The notes below the pieces were generated by a model. That model ran no database searches and was not told the origin of the DNA. It saw nothing but the letters and a program-made list of their open reading frames with translations. Shown piece by piece: positions 34,300 to 46,540 of a stretch of 64,000 nucleotides of DNA. The translations under genes and the position numbers were made by a program. The DNA is from Verticillium longisporum. Its lineage: Eukaryota > Ascomycota > Sordariomycetes > Glomerellales > Plectosphaerellaceae. Location: contig JAETXT010000011.1 in assembly GCA_019188255.1 (NCBI GenBank), positions 372,001 to 436,000 of the forward strand, given 5' to 3'. The first letter of the stretch is position 1. Each line of letters opens with the position of its first letter.

Positions 34300-36887
34300 T
34301 TACAGGCGGGAATTGAGCGTAAACTCTCCCGGAGCGTGGTAGTTCGGGACCTTCATGTTGAGAGCGTCGCCTGAGTAGCCCAAGTCTTCCGCAACGAGCA
34401 TGGCTGCCTTCTCGCCGATCAAAAGGGCAGTCGAGTATCTTCTCATGTTAGCTATTTTTCTCACTTCAGACATCTATAGATGACAGCTTACGTGTTGCAA
34501 CCCACGTTGTCGGGGCAGATACTGAGGTCAGCAACCTTGAGGCCCTTGACGCCATGTACGTTGAGGCGTTCGTCGAGGACGCCGTGCTTGACGATGCTGT
34601 TGCCCTCGCGAGGCGCCATCGAGCAGGTCTAGAGATTGGTCAGCTGATATGACAGCCCGTAGAATCTTTCAGTACTTACTCCAAGACTGTGCCAAGTCGT
34701 TTCGACGTGCCTCTTCACCCACTCCTCAACAGCCTTGATGTCGTCGTTGCTGTACTCAAGTGGCTTCCTCACGTCCTTGCAGCTGCTCGAGACGGTGAAC
34801 TTCTTGTCTGCCCTGGACTCGGCTTCGCAGAGGGGCTGCGTCCAGCTGCCATGCTGGATGCCTGCAGTCAGGTTGCCAGGCAGAGCATACTGGTTCGTGG
34901 AGGCTAGATCAAGATCAAGTGCCTTGGCGGGCGATGAGTAGTTGAAGGTAGGGTGCATGTTCGCAACCTCGCCAGCATAGGCATCCATGCGACGCGCTGT
35001 CTCGCGCGATTTGATGTAGCCCCATACCATCGGCACCATGTCGCGCTCATCGTTCATGAAACCAGCATCGAAGTCTGGGTTAGCATAAGGGTCGGCCGAG
35101 GTGATGTGAGTGCTTCCACGAGAGAAAGGGTACTCAAGGAAGTGAAACATGGGGAAGAAGATTCCGGGGAGCATGTATGGGGCGGATTAGTGCCCTAGCT
35201 GTCGTAGAAGTCAGAGCGAGACGTACATGAGCATATGGTCTCCGAACCACCCGGCAATGACGGAGTAGTGCATCACCGGCTTGTCAGGCTTGTCTTCAAA
35301 GTACGACTTCCAGCCGTCCTTGAAGTGTGGAGTAGGCCACCTTTCAAACTCTTTGAGTTCTTCCTTTGTGGGACGGATCTTGACTCCAGCATCGATGCCG
35401 TTCGTGGCTAGAGGGCCAGTGCCCTTGATATTCCACTCATCGAAGACACCTAGGGAATGTCAACGAGGCCCGGAAACGAAGGGCTCATGAACTTACGTTT
35501 CTGAGTCTCAGGGTCACCTCTGACGAAGTTATCAAAGCTCTCCGTTCCAGGCTTTGCTCGGAAGACCGAGAAGGTCAAATAATGATCCTGGAAGTTCAGA
35601 CCAACGCCAGGCAAGTCGACGATGGGCTTGACGCCAGCTGCCCTGAGCTTTTCAGGGTGGCCTGCGAGGGGTCAGAACCAAGCCGACTTCACAATCTCAG
35701 AAAGGATTCAGAATCCTTACCAATACCAGATCGCTGAAGGACAAGAGGAGACGATAGCGTTCCGCAGGAAACCACAATCTGCTTGCGAGCTCGGAAAATC
35801 CGAGGCTTGATCTGTGCGCGCTCGAGTGGCTTCATTGGTCTTGACACGAGTTAATTGATGCCCAAGCTGGATTGAAGGTTGTTCTTACACAGTCTGCACT
35901 GCTACAGCGCGGCCGTTCTCGATAATGACCTTGTCGATCTTGGTGTTGCAAGCTAGATACAGGTTCGAGTGCACAGCCCGCGTGGAATGAATGTAGGCGT
36001 GAGCACTATCACTGCGGCGGCCAGTCTGTATGGTTTCGTCAACTCCTATGATCTGAAAAATGGGCGGATTTACTCACGTCACGGTTGATCCACTTGAGCC
36101 AATGCTCAGCACCATGACCGATGGACAAGTCCTGAAGATCATCGACCACAGGAATGTCTTGAGACTCGGCAGCTCTGAGGAAGTCTTCCTTGATAGGATA
36201 GGTGCTGGTTGATATTGTGAGTACAAACCTTCGTCAATAATTCAGTAAGTTATGCTTACTAGTTGCCAAAGGACACCTTGATTGGGCCTTCGAAGCCGTG
36301 CGTGTCCCTGGGAGTGGGTCAGCATGAACGTTTTACATACAAAACGACCGTATATACCGGTTATGAGAAGCACGCTGATATGTTTCGTGCTTCTTCATCA
36401 GAGGGATCAACTCCTTCGTGGACCAGCCCTTGGCTTGGAAGTCGTCGTAGTCCGAGGCTGAGGCACGAGTGTACATCTAGCCCTCGTTAGAAGCTGGAAT
36501 CTCTAACACCATCGCTCGAATCTTCTTACCATGAAGTTGATCGAAGAACCTCCACCAAGGATGTTCGCGCAAGGCACAATAGCCTTGCGGCCCGCCAGAT
36601 GCTCCGACGGCCTGGACTCATAGAACGTGGCCGTCTTCGAGTCCAGCTTCATGTTGCGTGGGTAAATACCAGGCCGGAAGACCCATGGATTGTTGAGATT
36701 GTTCTCTCCGCCCTCAATGAGGGGGACGGAGAGATTGTGGTCCAAATTGGCAAGGCTACAGACAGGCATCAGTGACGTGACTTGGAAGCGCATTGAATAA
36801 GGGGACTGACCGCCCAGCAACGACACACCCTGTGCTGCCACCTCCGCAAACAATGATATCGAACTCGTCGGGAATTGCACCGCTCAT
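34300..36887 (-). CDS. AOX1: Peroxisomal alcohol (methanol) oxidase, GMC family, 12 exons
   Basis: FAD enzyme oxidising short primary alcohols to aldehydes with H2O2 release in peroxisomes. I place twelve exons: 36811-36887, 36530-36755, 36358-36476, 36260-36307, 36078-36204, 35889-36025, 35721-35839, 35497-35661, 35227-35449, 34680-35172, 34492-34628 and 34300-34438. They total 2,010 bases (669 residues), matching fungal AOX. The FAD fold reads [31 protein letters not shown] and [18 protein letters not shown] follow. The active-site His is in TTWHSLGTCSM and the paired residue in [15 protein letters not shown]. The protein ends NSRL, a type 1 peroxisomal targeting signal. All introns are GT-AG except 35173-35226, which would end ACAT where ACAG is expected; an AG is absent at that position although a branch-like GCACTAAT is well placed. 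This is a mutation, an error or an unusual site. Confidence 0.9.
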
Positions 36888-38949
36888 GATTTCGTTTCTG
36901 CCCCTGAATGTTGGATATTGGTTTACTTGGGATCAAATTCAGAGTTTGGAGCTGGAGGATGAGGGCTGCTTCGAGACGAAAGTTTGCTGATCGAGAACTG
37001 GGAAAGGAGTTTATGTAGAAAATTAGAGACCCCCAGTAGGCACAAGGCCGATGAACCCCAACCGATCATTCCATCCAGTGCAGAAGCCAGAGGCTGCCGC
37101 ATGATCGACCCCTCACGATTGCCTCGATGATCCAGACAGCTCCATGCAGGCTTGATGCCTGGAGCTCCTCGCCAACATCGCCATCCAGCCTGCATTGTTG
37201 GCCAATTGATTCATTGGCAGACTGGTGGTAGTCTTGTTTCGACACGCGCGTCCTAGCATCTGGAGAGTCTTCTTGTTCCCCCTCCTTCTCCTCAGCAGAA
37301 CCCTATTCGCCCGAGAGGAGGCACATCAAACTTGGCGACGTATGCACCTTCTGGTCCCAGAAGAATCGAACAACCATGACCAGTCATATTTTTCCGAGTG
37401 TGGAGGGTTATGACCAGTCAAGTTGATACATACGAAGAGGGGTAGAAGATGACCGGACAGGTCATGGCACTCGGTCCGGACAGGTCAGCGGCCCAGATGG
37501 AAGCTTCGACGGTTGCAGCGGAGACAGCCCTGTACGGACATTTCCCGGTGACCGTGAAGATCGTCTTGGAATTCACCAGCATCTCTGGAACTTCAGGTAG
37601 CCGCTCGAGGACTTAACAGTGTAGCGTCTGCAGACATTGATAACGTGAGGACGTTTTGCAGCATCGTTTTCCAGCGAGCTCCGCGTATGTCCAAGATGCA
37701 GTAGACTGAAAGTGGACAGATATCGAACGAACAAACCACCAAAAGCTTCCACATCCAACAGAGAAATCCCCTTGATCTAGATCCCTGGAGCTTCCGTTCG
37801 GTGATAGCTCGGAATGCATGGACAGAAACAGCTTCCCCAGAATCTGCACCCCGCAACCTTGGCATCGGTGAGGAGGATGAAAATTGCCACACTGATCGGA
37901 TAGAGGTCTCTTCCATGAAGGGAGAAGGGACCATCGTTTGCTTGGCGATGATACGACTTCGACGTCAGAAAACATGGTGCTGCGCCCGTCCCATGACACG
38001 GCGGTGCTGGTGTGGTCGAAGCTGAGCCTCGATTCGCCAGTAGCCGGCGTCGCGAACATGGGCACGGGATTGGACGAAGCTTTCCTGCAGCTACGCGGCT
38101 GTGCGCGAGCTTCCTCCCCTCCCTGGGCTCTGGCTGGAAGCTGGGGAATGGAGGGGAAGGTCTTGGCAAGTGCCTTATACATGTCCGTGTAGCCGTGTGT
38201 CATGTTGGTGACGAGTTGGTCCTCTGTCGCTTTCCCCCCGCACGTTGACATTGCATGTAAGTTGGGGAAGGTCGGCAGTTAAATTTGGTTCAGTATGCTC
38301 AGTTTCCCCGGATGAATAGAATGATCATCTGAGTAAGACATTAGTCTTGCAGCTGCTTCCCCAGTTTTACCCGCCAGCGGCGGAGGTGATGTTCGTGGAT
38401 CGCTCGGGTCTGGCCATTCGGGGCAGTCCAAGTGTTGCTGCATCCATCGGGCTTCTGTCTCGTCGACAGTCAACGAGGTGGGGAACTCCTCCTGCTGTGC
38501 TACCTTGCGTGCCTCGTGTGAAAGAGTTGTTAAGCGTGGCAACCCCTTCACGCTGACCATATTCTGATCCATTTTGATAAACTCTTGGGGGCGTGCTTGT
38601 TGGCTACCAGAGTGGTCAACTTGGAAAGTGATGCCTTTGCAGCATGGTGGCTGAGCTAGGCCGAGCCGCATTATACGTCAGGGAGGTCACAGGAAGAGCC
38701 CCGAAGCGCCAAGGTGAGCGGCTACGGGGCAGATGAGACGCTGATCTCCGACAGCTCAGGGGGGCCTGGTTGGTGCTACAGCACGCGCCGAGATACCATG
38801 GGGGATGAATACTGGCAAACTGGTAAGGCCATGGCGCCTCAAGTCTCGATTTCGGTCTGCCCTTGTCAGTTGGGTTGTTCGCCACGAGGAGGCCCATGTT
38901 CCATTCCCATACATTCAAGTCTGCCCGCTGTTGTGTTCCGCACCGCGAC
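36888..38949. other. Intergenic region with unassigned ORFs on the minus strand
   Basis: About 2 kb. Minus-strand ORFs at 38279-38671 and 37613-38251 (first with SLTVDETEARWMQQHLDCPE, second with TEDQLVTNMTHGYTDMYKAL) have protein-like composition and could be parts of one spliced gene, but no family motif is recognised and no good donor/acceptor pair stands out. Otherwise this is the promoter side of the alcohol oxidase gene. Confidence 0.4.
37613..38671 (-). CDS. Possible unknown gene (hypothetical, weak support)
   Basis: Two ORFs on the same strand follow each other. The upper one (ending near 38279) contains EARKVAQQEEFPTSLTVDE and a Pro-rich stretch. The lower one begins MSTCGGKATEDQLVTNM and holds a Cys/His-containing segment CGNFHPPHRCQGCGVQILG. 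They might be exons of a regulator or a decayed gene. I cannot assign a function, and the exon structure is not defined. Confidence 0.2.
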
Positions 38950-39972
38950 CTACTGAGTCTCGGCGAACAACCGTCCCAGGCTATCTGTAAGCTCGACCAC
39001 CCCCCTTTCCGTCCTCCCGTCTCCCTTGTAGTCGCCTGCCATAACACCCCCCGCCAATGTAGCCGTAATCATGTTCACATAGGTCTGCACCTGCGACGTA
39101 GGCATGTGCTTCGCGAAATGCTCAGCCAGCTTCTCCGGCTCGACCGGCACGATCGAAATGCTCTTCCCCGACGCCTTCTCAAGTGCCTGCCGAACATCAA
39201 GCGTCGAGTAGTGCCTCGGGCCGAACAGTTCAAAGACATAGGGGCACGAATGCAGCGTCTGGCCGGTTTCCAGCAGTTTCTGGGCACACGCGCGACCAAC
39301 GTCGACAATGCTCACCTGCGCATCGTTAACCACCACGTTTCGTGACACAAAGAATTTTCGTTGACCGACCATTGGGATCTCGTAGTCTGCCGGTGTAAAG
39401 ACAGACTCAAAGTAAGCGGGCTCCTGCTTCACTGTTGCGAAGGCTTCGGCCCAGTTCTCGTGAAACCAGCCCGGCTTGATGACCACTACCTCAGGCGCGC
39501 TCGCAGCGAGAATTTTATCGGTGATATGATTGATCTTCAGGACACCCTAACAAGTGTTAGTGGCCCTGGAAACAAACGAAGACCAATGTCGTGGCGTGTT
39601 GCGTACAATAGCATCGGGATCGTATTGAGAACCCATCGCCGAGAAGAGAAGAACCCGCTTGACGGACGCGCGCTCAAGGCCGGCCTTGACATGATGGGCG
39701 GCATTGGTGGCGAACTCGGCAACATCGACGTCCTCGAATGTAGGCGGCGGGATGTACAAGACAGCATCGGAGCCGGAGAAGTCGGGCGAGGCCTTGGAGA
39801 CATCGCCTTGAACAGGCTCAAAATTGACATTGTCCGTGAACTCGGCGGGCGCCTTAGCTATATCGCGGTAGACTCCGCGGACTCGGGGCTGGCTGGCGTG
39901 GCGGAGCAGGTTGCGGATCGTCTCTTTGCCGCCTTGTGAGGAGGCGGGGACGACGGTGATGTGGAGCGACAT
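38950..39972 (-). CDS. NmrA-like NAD(P)-binding protein
   Basis: Atypical short-chain dehydrogenase-like protein of the NmrA/HSCARG type, which bind NAD(P) and often act as redox sensors or reductases. Two exons, 39607-39972 and 38950-39546, are joined across a 60 bp GT-AG intron. This gives 320 residues, the usual size. The N-terminus MSLHITVVPASSQGGKETIRNLL is a beta-alpha nucleotide-binding start in which the usual GxTGxxG is replaced by PASSQGG. It continues with VRGVYRD, DAVLYIPPPTFEDVDVAEF, VKRVLLFSAMGSQYD, and VVVIKPGWFHENWAE (the WFHEN segment is family-typical). The change in the Gly motif could lower cofactor binding. The gene neighbours the alcohol oxidase and ABC transporter loci without evident co-regulation. 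Confidence 0.85.
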
Positions 39973-41361
39973 CTTGAATCTGCTAGGTCCACGAAGCTTT
40001 TGCAATCAGAGTCGTGCTGTCCACTTGTAAGCTGGGTGGCTTTCTTCTAGGCGCTGCATGTATTTAAGTCATTCTCACTGCCTCGATCGCCCCCGATCAA
40101 GTTTGGTCATGGTGCTGCTCCTGGACCAGAGCACAATGACGCTGCTTATGGAATACTCGGATGACCGAGCAAGAATCGAGGCGAAAGCTGACCAGTCAGT
40201 TGGCGACAACAGCCATCAGTCGTCTCGCTTCATCCTCCGCCAAGGGGGATGGATCGGCCTGACAAATGCGACACGGGGCCAATCTGTAATGAGCTAACTA
40301 CCCTGGAGGCCGTGGGCTGCCTAGCCGCTGCGGCACAGTGCTCGGCGACGGCCCCTGCGGGTTCCGGCCGGAGTATCATGCAGCGTTTCCGCGGGCCCAG
40401 TCCACTGCGCCTGGAAACCGCCCCAGCTGAATATGAAGGTAGCGTGGCGTAGAGCATTCGATTCGATAGCTTCGGGAATGTTATTCGAGAACCCGGTAGC
40501 TTGAGGGTCTGAGGTTATTCTGTTTCGATTGAACATGTTGTGGGAATCCAGTGCATGGGCTATCCAGCGTAGTGGGTTGCAATCACAGGCCATTGTCAGG
40601 TGTTCAAACAGCTTCGTAGGGGGTTAGCGCCGTGATTGCCCATAGATGTACAACCGAAGATCAAAATAGTGAAATAATTATGGAAGTCATCTCATCGATT
40701 GCGTGGTTGTCTGTGAGGAGAGGATACGTTGGCCAGATGCTCTGGCGTATCCTGGGCCTTCCGTAGCTTGACTTTGCTCCCTCAATGACTAAGAGCACGC
40801 CGTATAGGGGGGAAAGAGAAAACGAGCCCTGCTGTCACAAGGACAACATTCGCTTGGAAACTCTCATAGGGCTGAAGCGAGACTCCAGCCCGCGGCTTTC
40901 ACGTTAATGAGCACCCTGCCTAGTGCCGTTGCGCGCTGGAACAGGCGCGGCCGAAGACCGCGCGGACTTCGGCCTTCAGCTGGCACGGGTGCGGCGTTCC
41001 AACGGCTGTGCCGCGCTTTACACTCCATCGCGCACCTCAGTCAAGGTCCCGGCAGCGGGCCAAACAACGGCCAAATTGACAATATCGGCACAACTGAAAC
41101 GCGTGAGAGGCGATATCGCTCAACGGGAATGGGAATTGCGGCCACCGCTAGAATGAACTATTTTCTAATCTCTAATCCTGCTGCTTGGATATAAACAGTT
41201 TGTTCGTCACTTGGTAGTTCATCAAATGCATCAACTCTTCTACGACAACTAAATCGACCCTAACACGCGACAAAGCTGAGAAATATTCCAAGCAAGACTA
41301 CGGCAACTATAAATTCGCGAAGAAAAGCTGCTGGTACCAGGCCAGATCAAGAGCCTTCAGT
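39973..41361. other. Intergenic region upstream of the ABC transporter
   Basis: About 1.4 kb between divergent genes. An ORF on the minus strand at 40321-40593 has no known motif. No repeats seen. Promoters of the NmrA-like and ABC genes lie here. Confidence 0.5.
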
Positions 41362-44300
41362 ATGGCAATTCGAGAGTCATCATCTTCCCAGTCAACGTGG
41401 ATCAATCTCGATACCATGAATCCTCAACATCCCACAGAAGAAGATAAATTTAACACGACAGATAGTGGTCCGGATGATGCTGAAATCAGCAATCAAGTAG
41501 ACACCTTGGCCAGACAAATATCCAGAGCCTCCAATACAATCATCCAACAAATGCACGAATTGACCCCTGGTTCCGGGTCTCGTCTCGACCCTGCATCGTC
41601 ATCTTTTGACGGCAGGGCCTGGGTCAAGGCTTTTCTTCAACTCGCAGAGTCAGACTCCCAGACTGCACCGATGCGAGTCCTCGGTGTTGCTTTCAAGTCC
41701 CTGAATGTCTTTGGCTGGAGCACCGGCACCGAAAGTCAGATGACGGTCACCACCCGCATCACCAGCCTGTTTCAGTCAATTGCTCAGCTGGCCACAGGAA
41801 ACAAGCAAAAGCGCCGAATCGATATTCTCCGCGATTTCGAAGGCGTTGTGGCTGAAGGGGAGCTTCTACTTGTTCTGGGACCTCCAGGTTCAGGCTGTTC
41901 GACTCTCCTGAAAACGCTGGCCGGCGAGACCTCTGGGCTACAGGTCGCCCCTCAATCGTATATCAACTTCCGCGGCATTCCCTCCCGACAAATTCGATCG
42001 TCACTTCGAGGCGACGTGCTCTACAACGCCGAGGTCGACACCCACCTCGCACACCTGACAGTCGGCGAGACTCTCTCCTTCGCTGCCCGCGCACGATCTG
42101 TGCGCAATGTTCCAAGCGGCCTTTCAAGAACGCAAGCTGATGGCATGATTCGTGACGTTATCATGGCCGTCTTTGGTATTGCCCATACCATCAACACCCG
42201 CGTAGGCAACGACTTTGTACGCGGCGTCAGCGGAGGCGAGCGCAAGAGGGTCAGCATCGCTGAGGCGGCGCTCACCGGGGCCAAGTTCCAGTGCTGGGAT
42301 AACTCCACGCGAGGATTGGATAGTGCGAATGCTGTAACGTTCTGCCGCAACTTGAGGGTGCAGTCTGATCTTTTGGGTGTTGCGGCTGCTGTGGCCATCT
42401 ATCAGGCCCCGCAGTCGGCCTACGATGTGAGTCCATGATGCCCATGATGAAGGATACTGTCATATACTGATGTGTGTTTAGCTGTTCCACCGCGTCACTG
42501 TATTGTACGAAGGGAGACAGATTTTCTTCGGAAAGATCGAAGAGGCGAAATCTTACTTTGAAGATTTGGGATTTGAGTGTACGATTCTCCATGTTGCCCA
42601 TCCACCCTTCGCAACCTGAGTCGATCGCTGACATCATTGGGTAATAGGTCCTCCAAGACAGACGACCCCTGACTTCCTTACCTCTATGACAAGCGCAAGC
42701 GAGCGACGAGCTAGACCCGGATACGAAAACCAGGTCCCTCGCACGCCCGACGAGTTTGCTCAGCGTTGGAAGGCGAGCCGTCACCGACAATCTCTACTCC
42801 AGGAGATTGATGGATATGAAAGATTACACCCAACAGAAGAGCGGGTTGCGGAGTACGAAGCTTCGCGCCGCGCCGAGCAAGCCTGTTCCCAGCGTCCCAG
42901 CTCACCCTATACGATCTCCTATCGGCAACAAGTCCAACTGACTCTGTGGCGCGGCTGGAGGAGACTTCTTGCCGATCCATATTTCACCATCGCCCAGTTG
43001 TTCTTCAATCTCATCATGGCGCTCATCCTTGGAAGCATGTTCTACAACCTCAAGGAAGACACTTCGAGCTTTTACTATCGAGGCGGCATCATATTCTTTG
43101 CCCTGCTTCTGAACGCCTTCGCGAGCCAGCTCGAAGTGCTCACCGTTTACGAAGAGCGTCCCATCGTCGAGAAACACAACCGCTACGCCTTCTACCATCA
43201 GTCAACACAAGCTATTGCTAGTTACCTTATGGACCTCCCCTACAAGATGGTAAACATGTTTATATTCAACCTCATCGTCTACTTCATGGCCAATCTTCGT
43301 CGAGAGCCCGGTCCGTTCTTCTTCTTCTGCCTGACCAGCTTCATCGTCACGCTCATCATGTCGTCCCTCTACCGCACTCTTGCCTGCGTTACGCGAACGT
43401 CGCACCAGGCGATGGTCCCAAGTGCCATACTCAGTATCGGCCTTATGGTGTACACAGGTTTCACTATCCCAACAATGTACATGCGTGGTTGGTCACGCTG
43501 GATGAACTACGTTAACCCTCTAGCTTATGGTTTTGAGGCTCTAATGGCAAACGAGTTTCACGATAGGGAGTTTCCTTGCGAAGGTATCATCCCTTACGGA
43601 ACTGGTTACGATATCCTTCCTAGCGACTCCACAGTTTGTCCAGTCGTTGGTGCCTTGCCAGGCAGCGCCACGGTGCAAGGTGACAGGTACATCAACATGG
43701 CATTTGCTTACTATCATGGGAACAAGTGGAGGTAAGTCACCATTGGAGGCTAGGGTCGGCGGCAGACATGGCTAACTGCAAGGGTCAGAAATATCGGTAT
43801 TCTTATCGCATTTCTCATATTCTTTCTGAGCGCCTACACTACGGCTGCTGAGTTCGCCAAGCCGCCAAAAAGCAAGGGTGAGGTGTTGGTCTTCCCGAAG
43901 GGCAAGCTTCCGTCAGAATCGACCAAAACGGCTGCAGGTGACCTTGAAGGACAACCTATTGGCCAGACAGCTGTTTCCCAAAAGCCCGCCAGCGATCGCT
44001 CGGCTCCAACCCTAGTAACCGGGACGGCGGTGTTCCATTGGGAGAATTTGTCCTATGACATCAAGATTAAGGGTGAAGACCGGCGGATCCTTGATCAGGT
44101 TGACGGCTGGGTGAAGCCCGGAACATCTACAGCGCTCATGGTATGTTGTTTCTCCACCATTTAATTGTAGTTTCAGACCAAGCTAATGTAACAGGGCGTT
44201 TCTGGTGCCGGCAAGACGACCCTTCTCGACGTCCTCGCCACCCGGGTGACTATGGGCGTCGTCACCGGCGATACCCTCATCAACGGCATCCCGACGGACT

Positions 44301-46221
44301 CCTCTTTCCAACACCGCGTAGGCTACGTACAGCAGCAAGATCTCCATCTCAGCACCGCTACTGTACGCGAGGCTCTCTCCTTCAGCGCTATTCTTCGCCA
44401 GTCCGCTGAAATCCCCTACTCTGAGAAGCTCGCTTACGTCGATCAAGTCATTGATGTGCTCGACATGCAGGCTTTTTCCGACGCCGTTATCGGCGTGCCG
44501 GGCGAGGGCCTCAACGTTGAACAGCGGAAACGACTTACTATTGGTGTGGAACTCGCAGCGAGACCGCAACTGCTCTTATTCCTCGACGAGCCGACTTCAG
44601 GCTTGGATTCGCAGACTTCATGGTCGATTATTGAGCTGATCAAGAAGTTGACGAGAAGTGGACAGGCAGTTTTGTGCACCATCCATCAGCCGTCGGCTAT
44701 TCTGTTTGGTGAATTTGATCGCCTGTTATTGCTTGCGCCAGGAGGCAAGACGGTCCATTTCGGAGGTGAGTCTGACTAATACCATAATATCAGAGGAGTG
44801 TACTTACATGATGCAGAACTGGGAGATTCGTCCAAGACCCTCATGGAGTACATGGAGCGAGGTGGTGCCCCGAAGTGTCCTGCTGAGGCAAACCCAGCTG
44901 AATGGATGCTCAACGTGATCAAGCCTTCGACGGACGCCAGCTTCTCTATTGACTGGCATCGAATCTGGCGAAATTCTCCCGAGTTTGAAGCCGTCAAGCG
45001 TGAGCTGAACCGGCTTCGGGTTCTTGAGAAAACCATGCCAACTCCTAACGAAGACAATGAGTCCCAACATCGGGAGTTCGTCACATCGTTCCAGACGCAA
45101 TTCTGGCAAGTCTTCGTCCGAACTCACCGACACTTTTGGCGGTCACCCACCTACATCTGGTCCAAAATACTGATGATATCGATTTCGGTAAGCGGGATGC
45201 GCTACATGCGTCTTATTTCAAGCTAAGAACATTAGTCCATCTACCTCGGGTTCAGTTTCAGGGCAGCCAACACGATGCAAGGCCTGCAAAATCAACTTTT
45301 TGCAATTTTCATGTTTCTTGTTCTTTTTGGAAATCTCAATGAGCAGATAATGCCCATGTTTGTACCACAACGTGATCTCTTCGAGATTCGAGAGCGGCCG
45401 TCAAAGATTTACCGCTGGAATAGTGAGTGCCAACCCAAGTGTCCGTCTCAAACCCAAAGCTAACCGCGTAGCCTTCATTCTCTCCAACATACTTATAGAG
45501 GCCGCTTGGAACACGCTCATGGCTGTCATTATTTTCGTCTGTTGGTATTATCCGGTCGGCTTTGTTATGAACACTTCGCCAGGGGACGAACATTCCCGCG
45601 GTCTCCTCGTGTTCTTCTTCCTCTGGATGTTTATGCTGTTCACCAGCACTTTCTCGCACTTTTCAATTACGTGGATCCCCACTGCCGACACTGCCGGTGT
45701 GTTCGCCAGCCTACTATGGATGCTCTGCCTCTGTTTCTGCGGGTAAGTGATGAAACTTGACTCAGAATACACCCCGACTGAATCGCATCACTGACAAAGT
45801 CAGTGTGGGCGTTGCTAAATCAGACCTTTCTACTTTCTGGACCTTCATGTACTATATTTCCCCCGGAACCTACCTCGTCGGCGGCGTCATGTCCTCTGCT
45901 ATCGCCAACGCAGAGGTTACCTGCGCTGCAAGCGAGATACTGCGACTTGCACCACCAAGCGGGATGGACTGCCTTGAGTTTCTCGGTGCCTTTGCTGAGG
46001 CTGCGGGCGGAAATCTTTTGACACCTAACGCGACGGAAACGTGTCTTTACTGTCCCATCTCGAACACGGATCAATTCCTGGCGCGGTACAGTATCAAATA
46101 CGCCACCAGATGGCGAGACTTTGGCGTCCTGTGGGCATATATTTTATTCAATGTCAGCGCAACCTTGGCACTATATTGGGCGTTCAGAATGCCCAAGGGC
46201 AAGGGCACGAAAAGGGGTTAG
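41362..46221 (+). CDS. PDR-type (ABCG) full-length ABC transporter
   Basis: Plasma-membrane drug/toxicant efflux pump by family, with (NBD-TMD)x2 layout. Nine exons: 41362-42426, 42482-42578, 42648-43731, 43789-44140, 44195-44765, 44817-45187, 45236-45422, 45472-45742 and 45804-46221. All introns are GT-AG, and the exons sum to 4,416 bases (1,471 residues), typical of the class. NBD1 has Walker [13 protein letters not shown], signature [13 protein letters not shown] and a degenerate Walker B region [14 protein letters not shown], as usual in PDR proteins. NBD2 has Walker [12 protein letters not shown], a degenerate signature [12 protein letters not shown] and Walker [15 protein letters not shown]. 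The motif [23 protein letters not shown] follows the first membrane domain. Both membrane domains show about six helices. Substrates cannot be predicted. No lesion found. The start at 41362 is followed by a second in-frame Met (41416). Confidence 0.93.
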
Positions 46222-46540
46222 ACGGGAAGATGAGTTGCAATTTATTAAATCGCGAGGACTAGGATGAATGTCCGTACTAGTCATGTGGAAGCAACTCCAA
46301 CCCAAACATTTCCTATTTCTTGTCTCCCCATCATTATTTTCTTTCGTATCACTGAGCATGAATTCTTCTTGCGTGTTGAACAGCCCAGCCATCATCATGT
46401 TTGATTAGTTCCGCTAGCTATTAATCAGTATCGAATTTCACATAGAAATAAGAAAAACAAAGAAAGATTCTGCTTCAACGGGAATGTTTCGCCTAGAAAG
46501 ATTTTGATGACCACAGTTGGAGCTTGATCAGCGTACTGAC
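46222..46540. other. Short convergent intergenic region
   Basis: About 320 bp between the ABC transporter stop and the 3' end of the kinase relic. AT-rich, no gene seen. Confidence 0.5.

Noticed and set aside
34300..46221. A secondary-metabolite cluster (oxidase, NmrA-like protein, ABC transporter)
   Set aside because: There is no polyketide, peptide or terpene synthase; the oxidase is a primary-metabolism alcohol oxidase with a peroxisomal signal.
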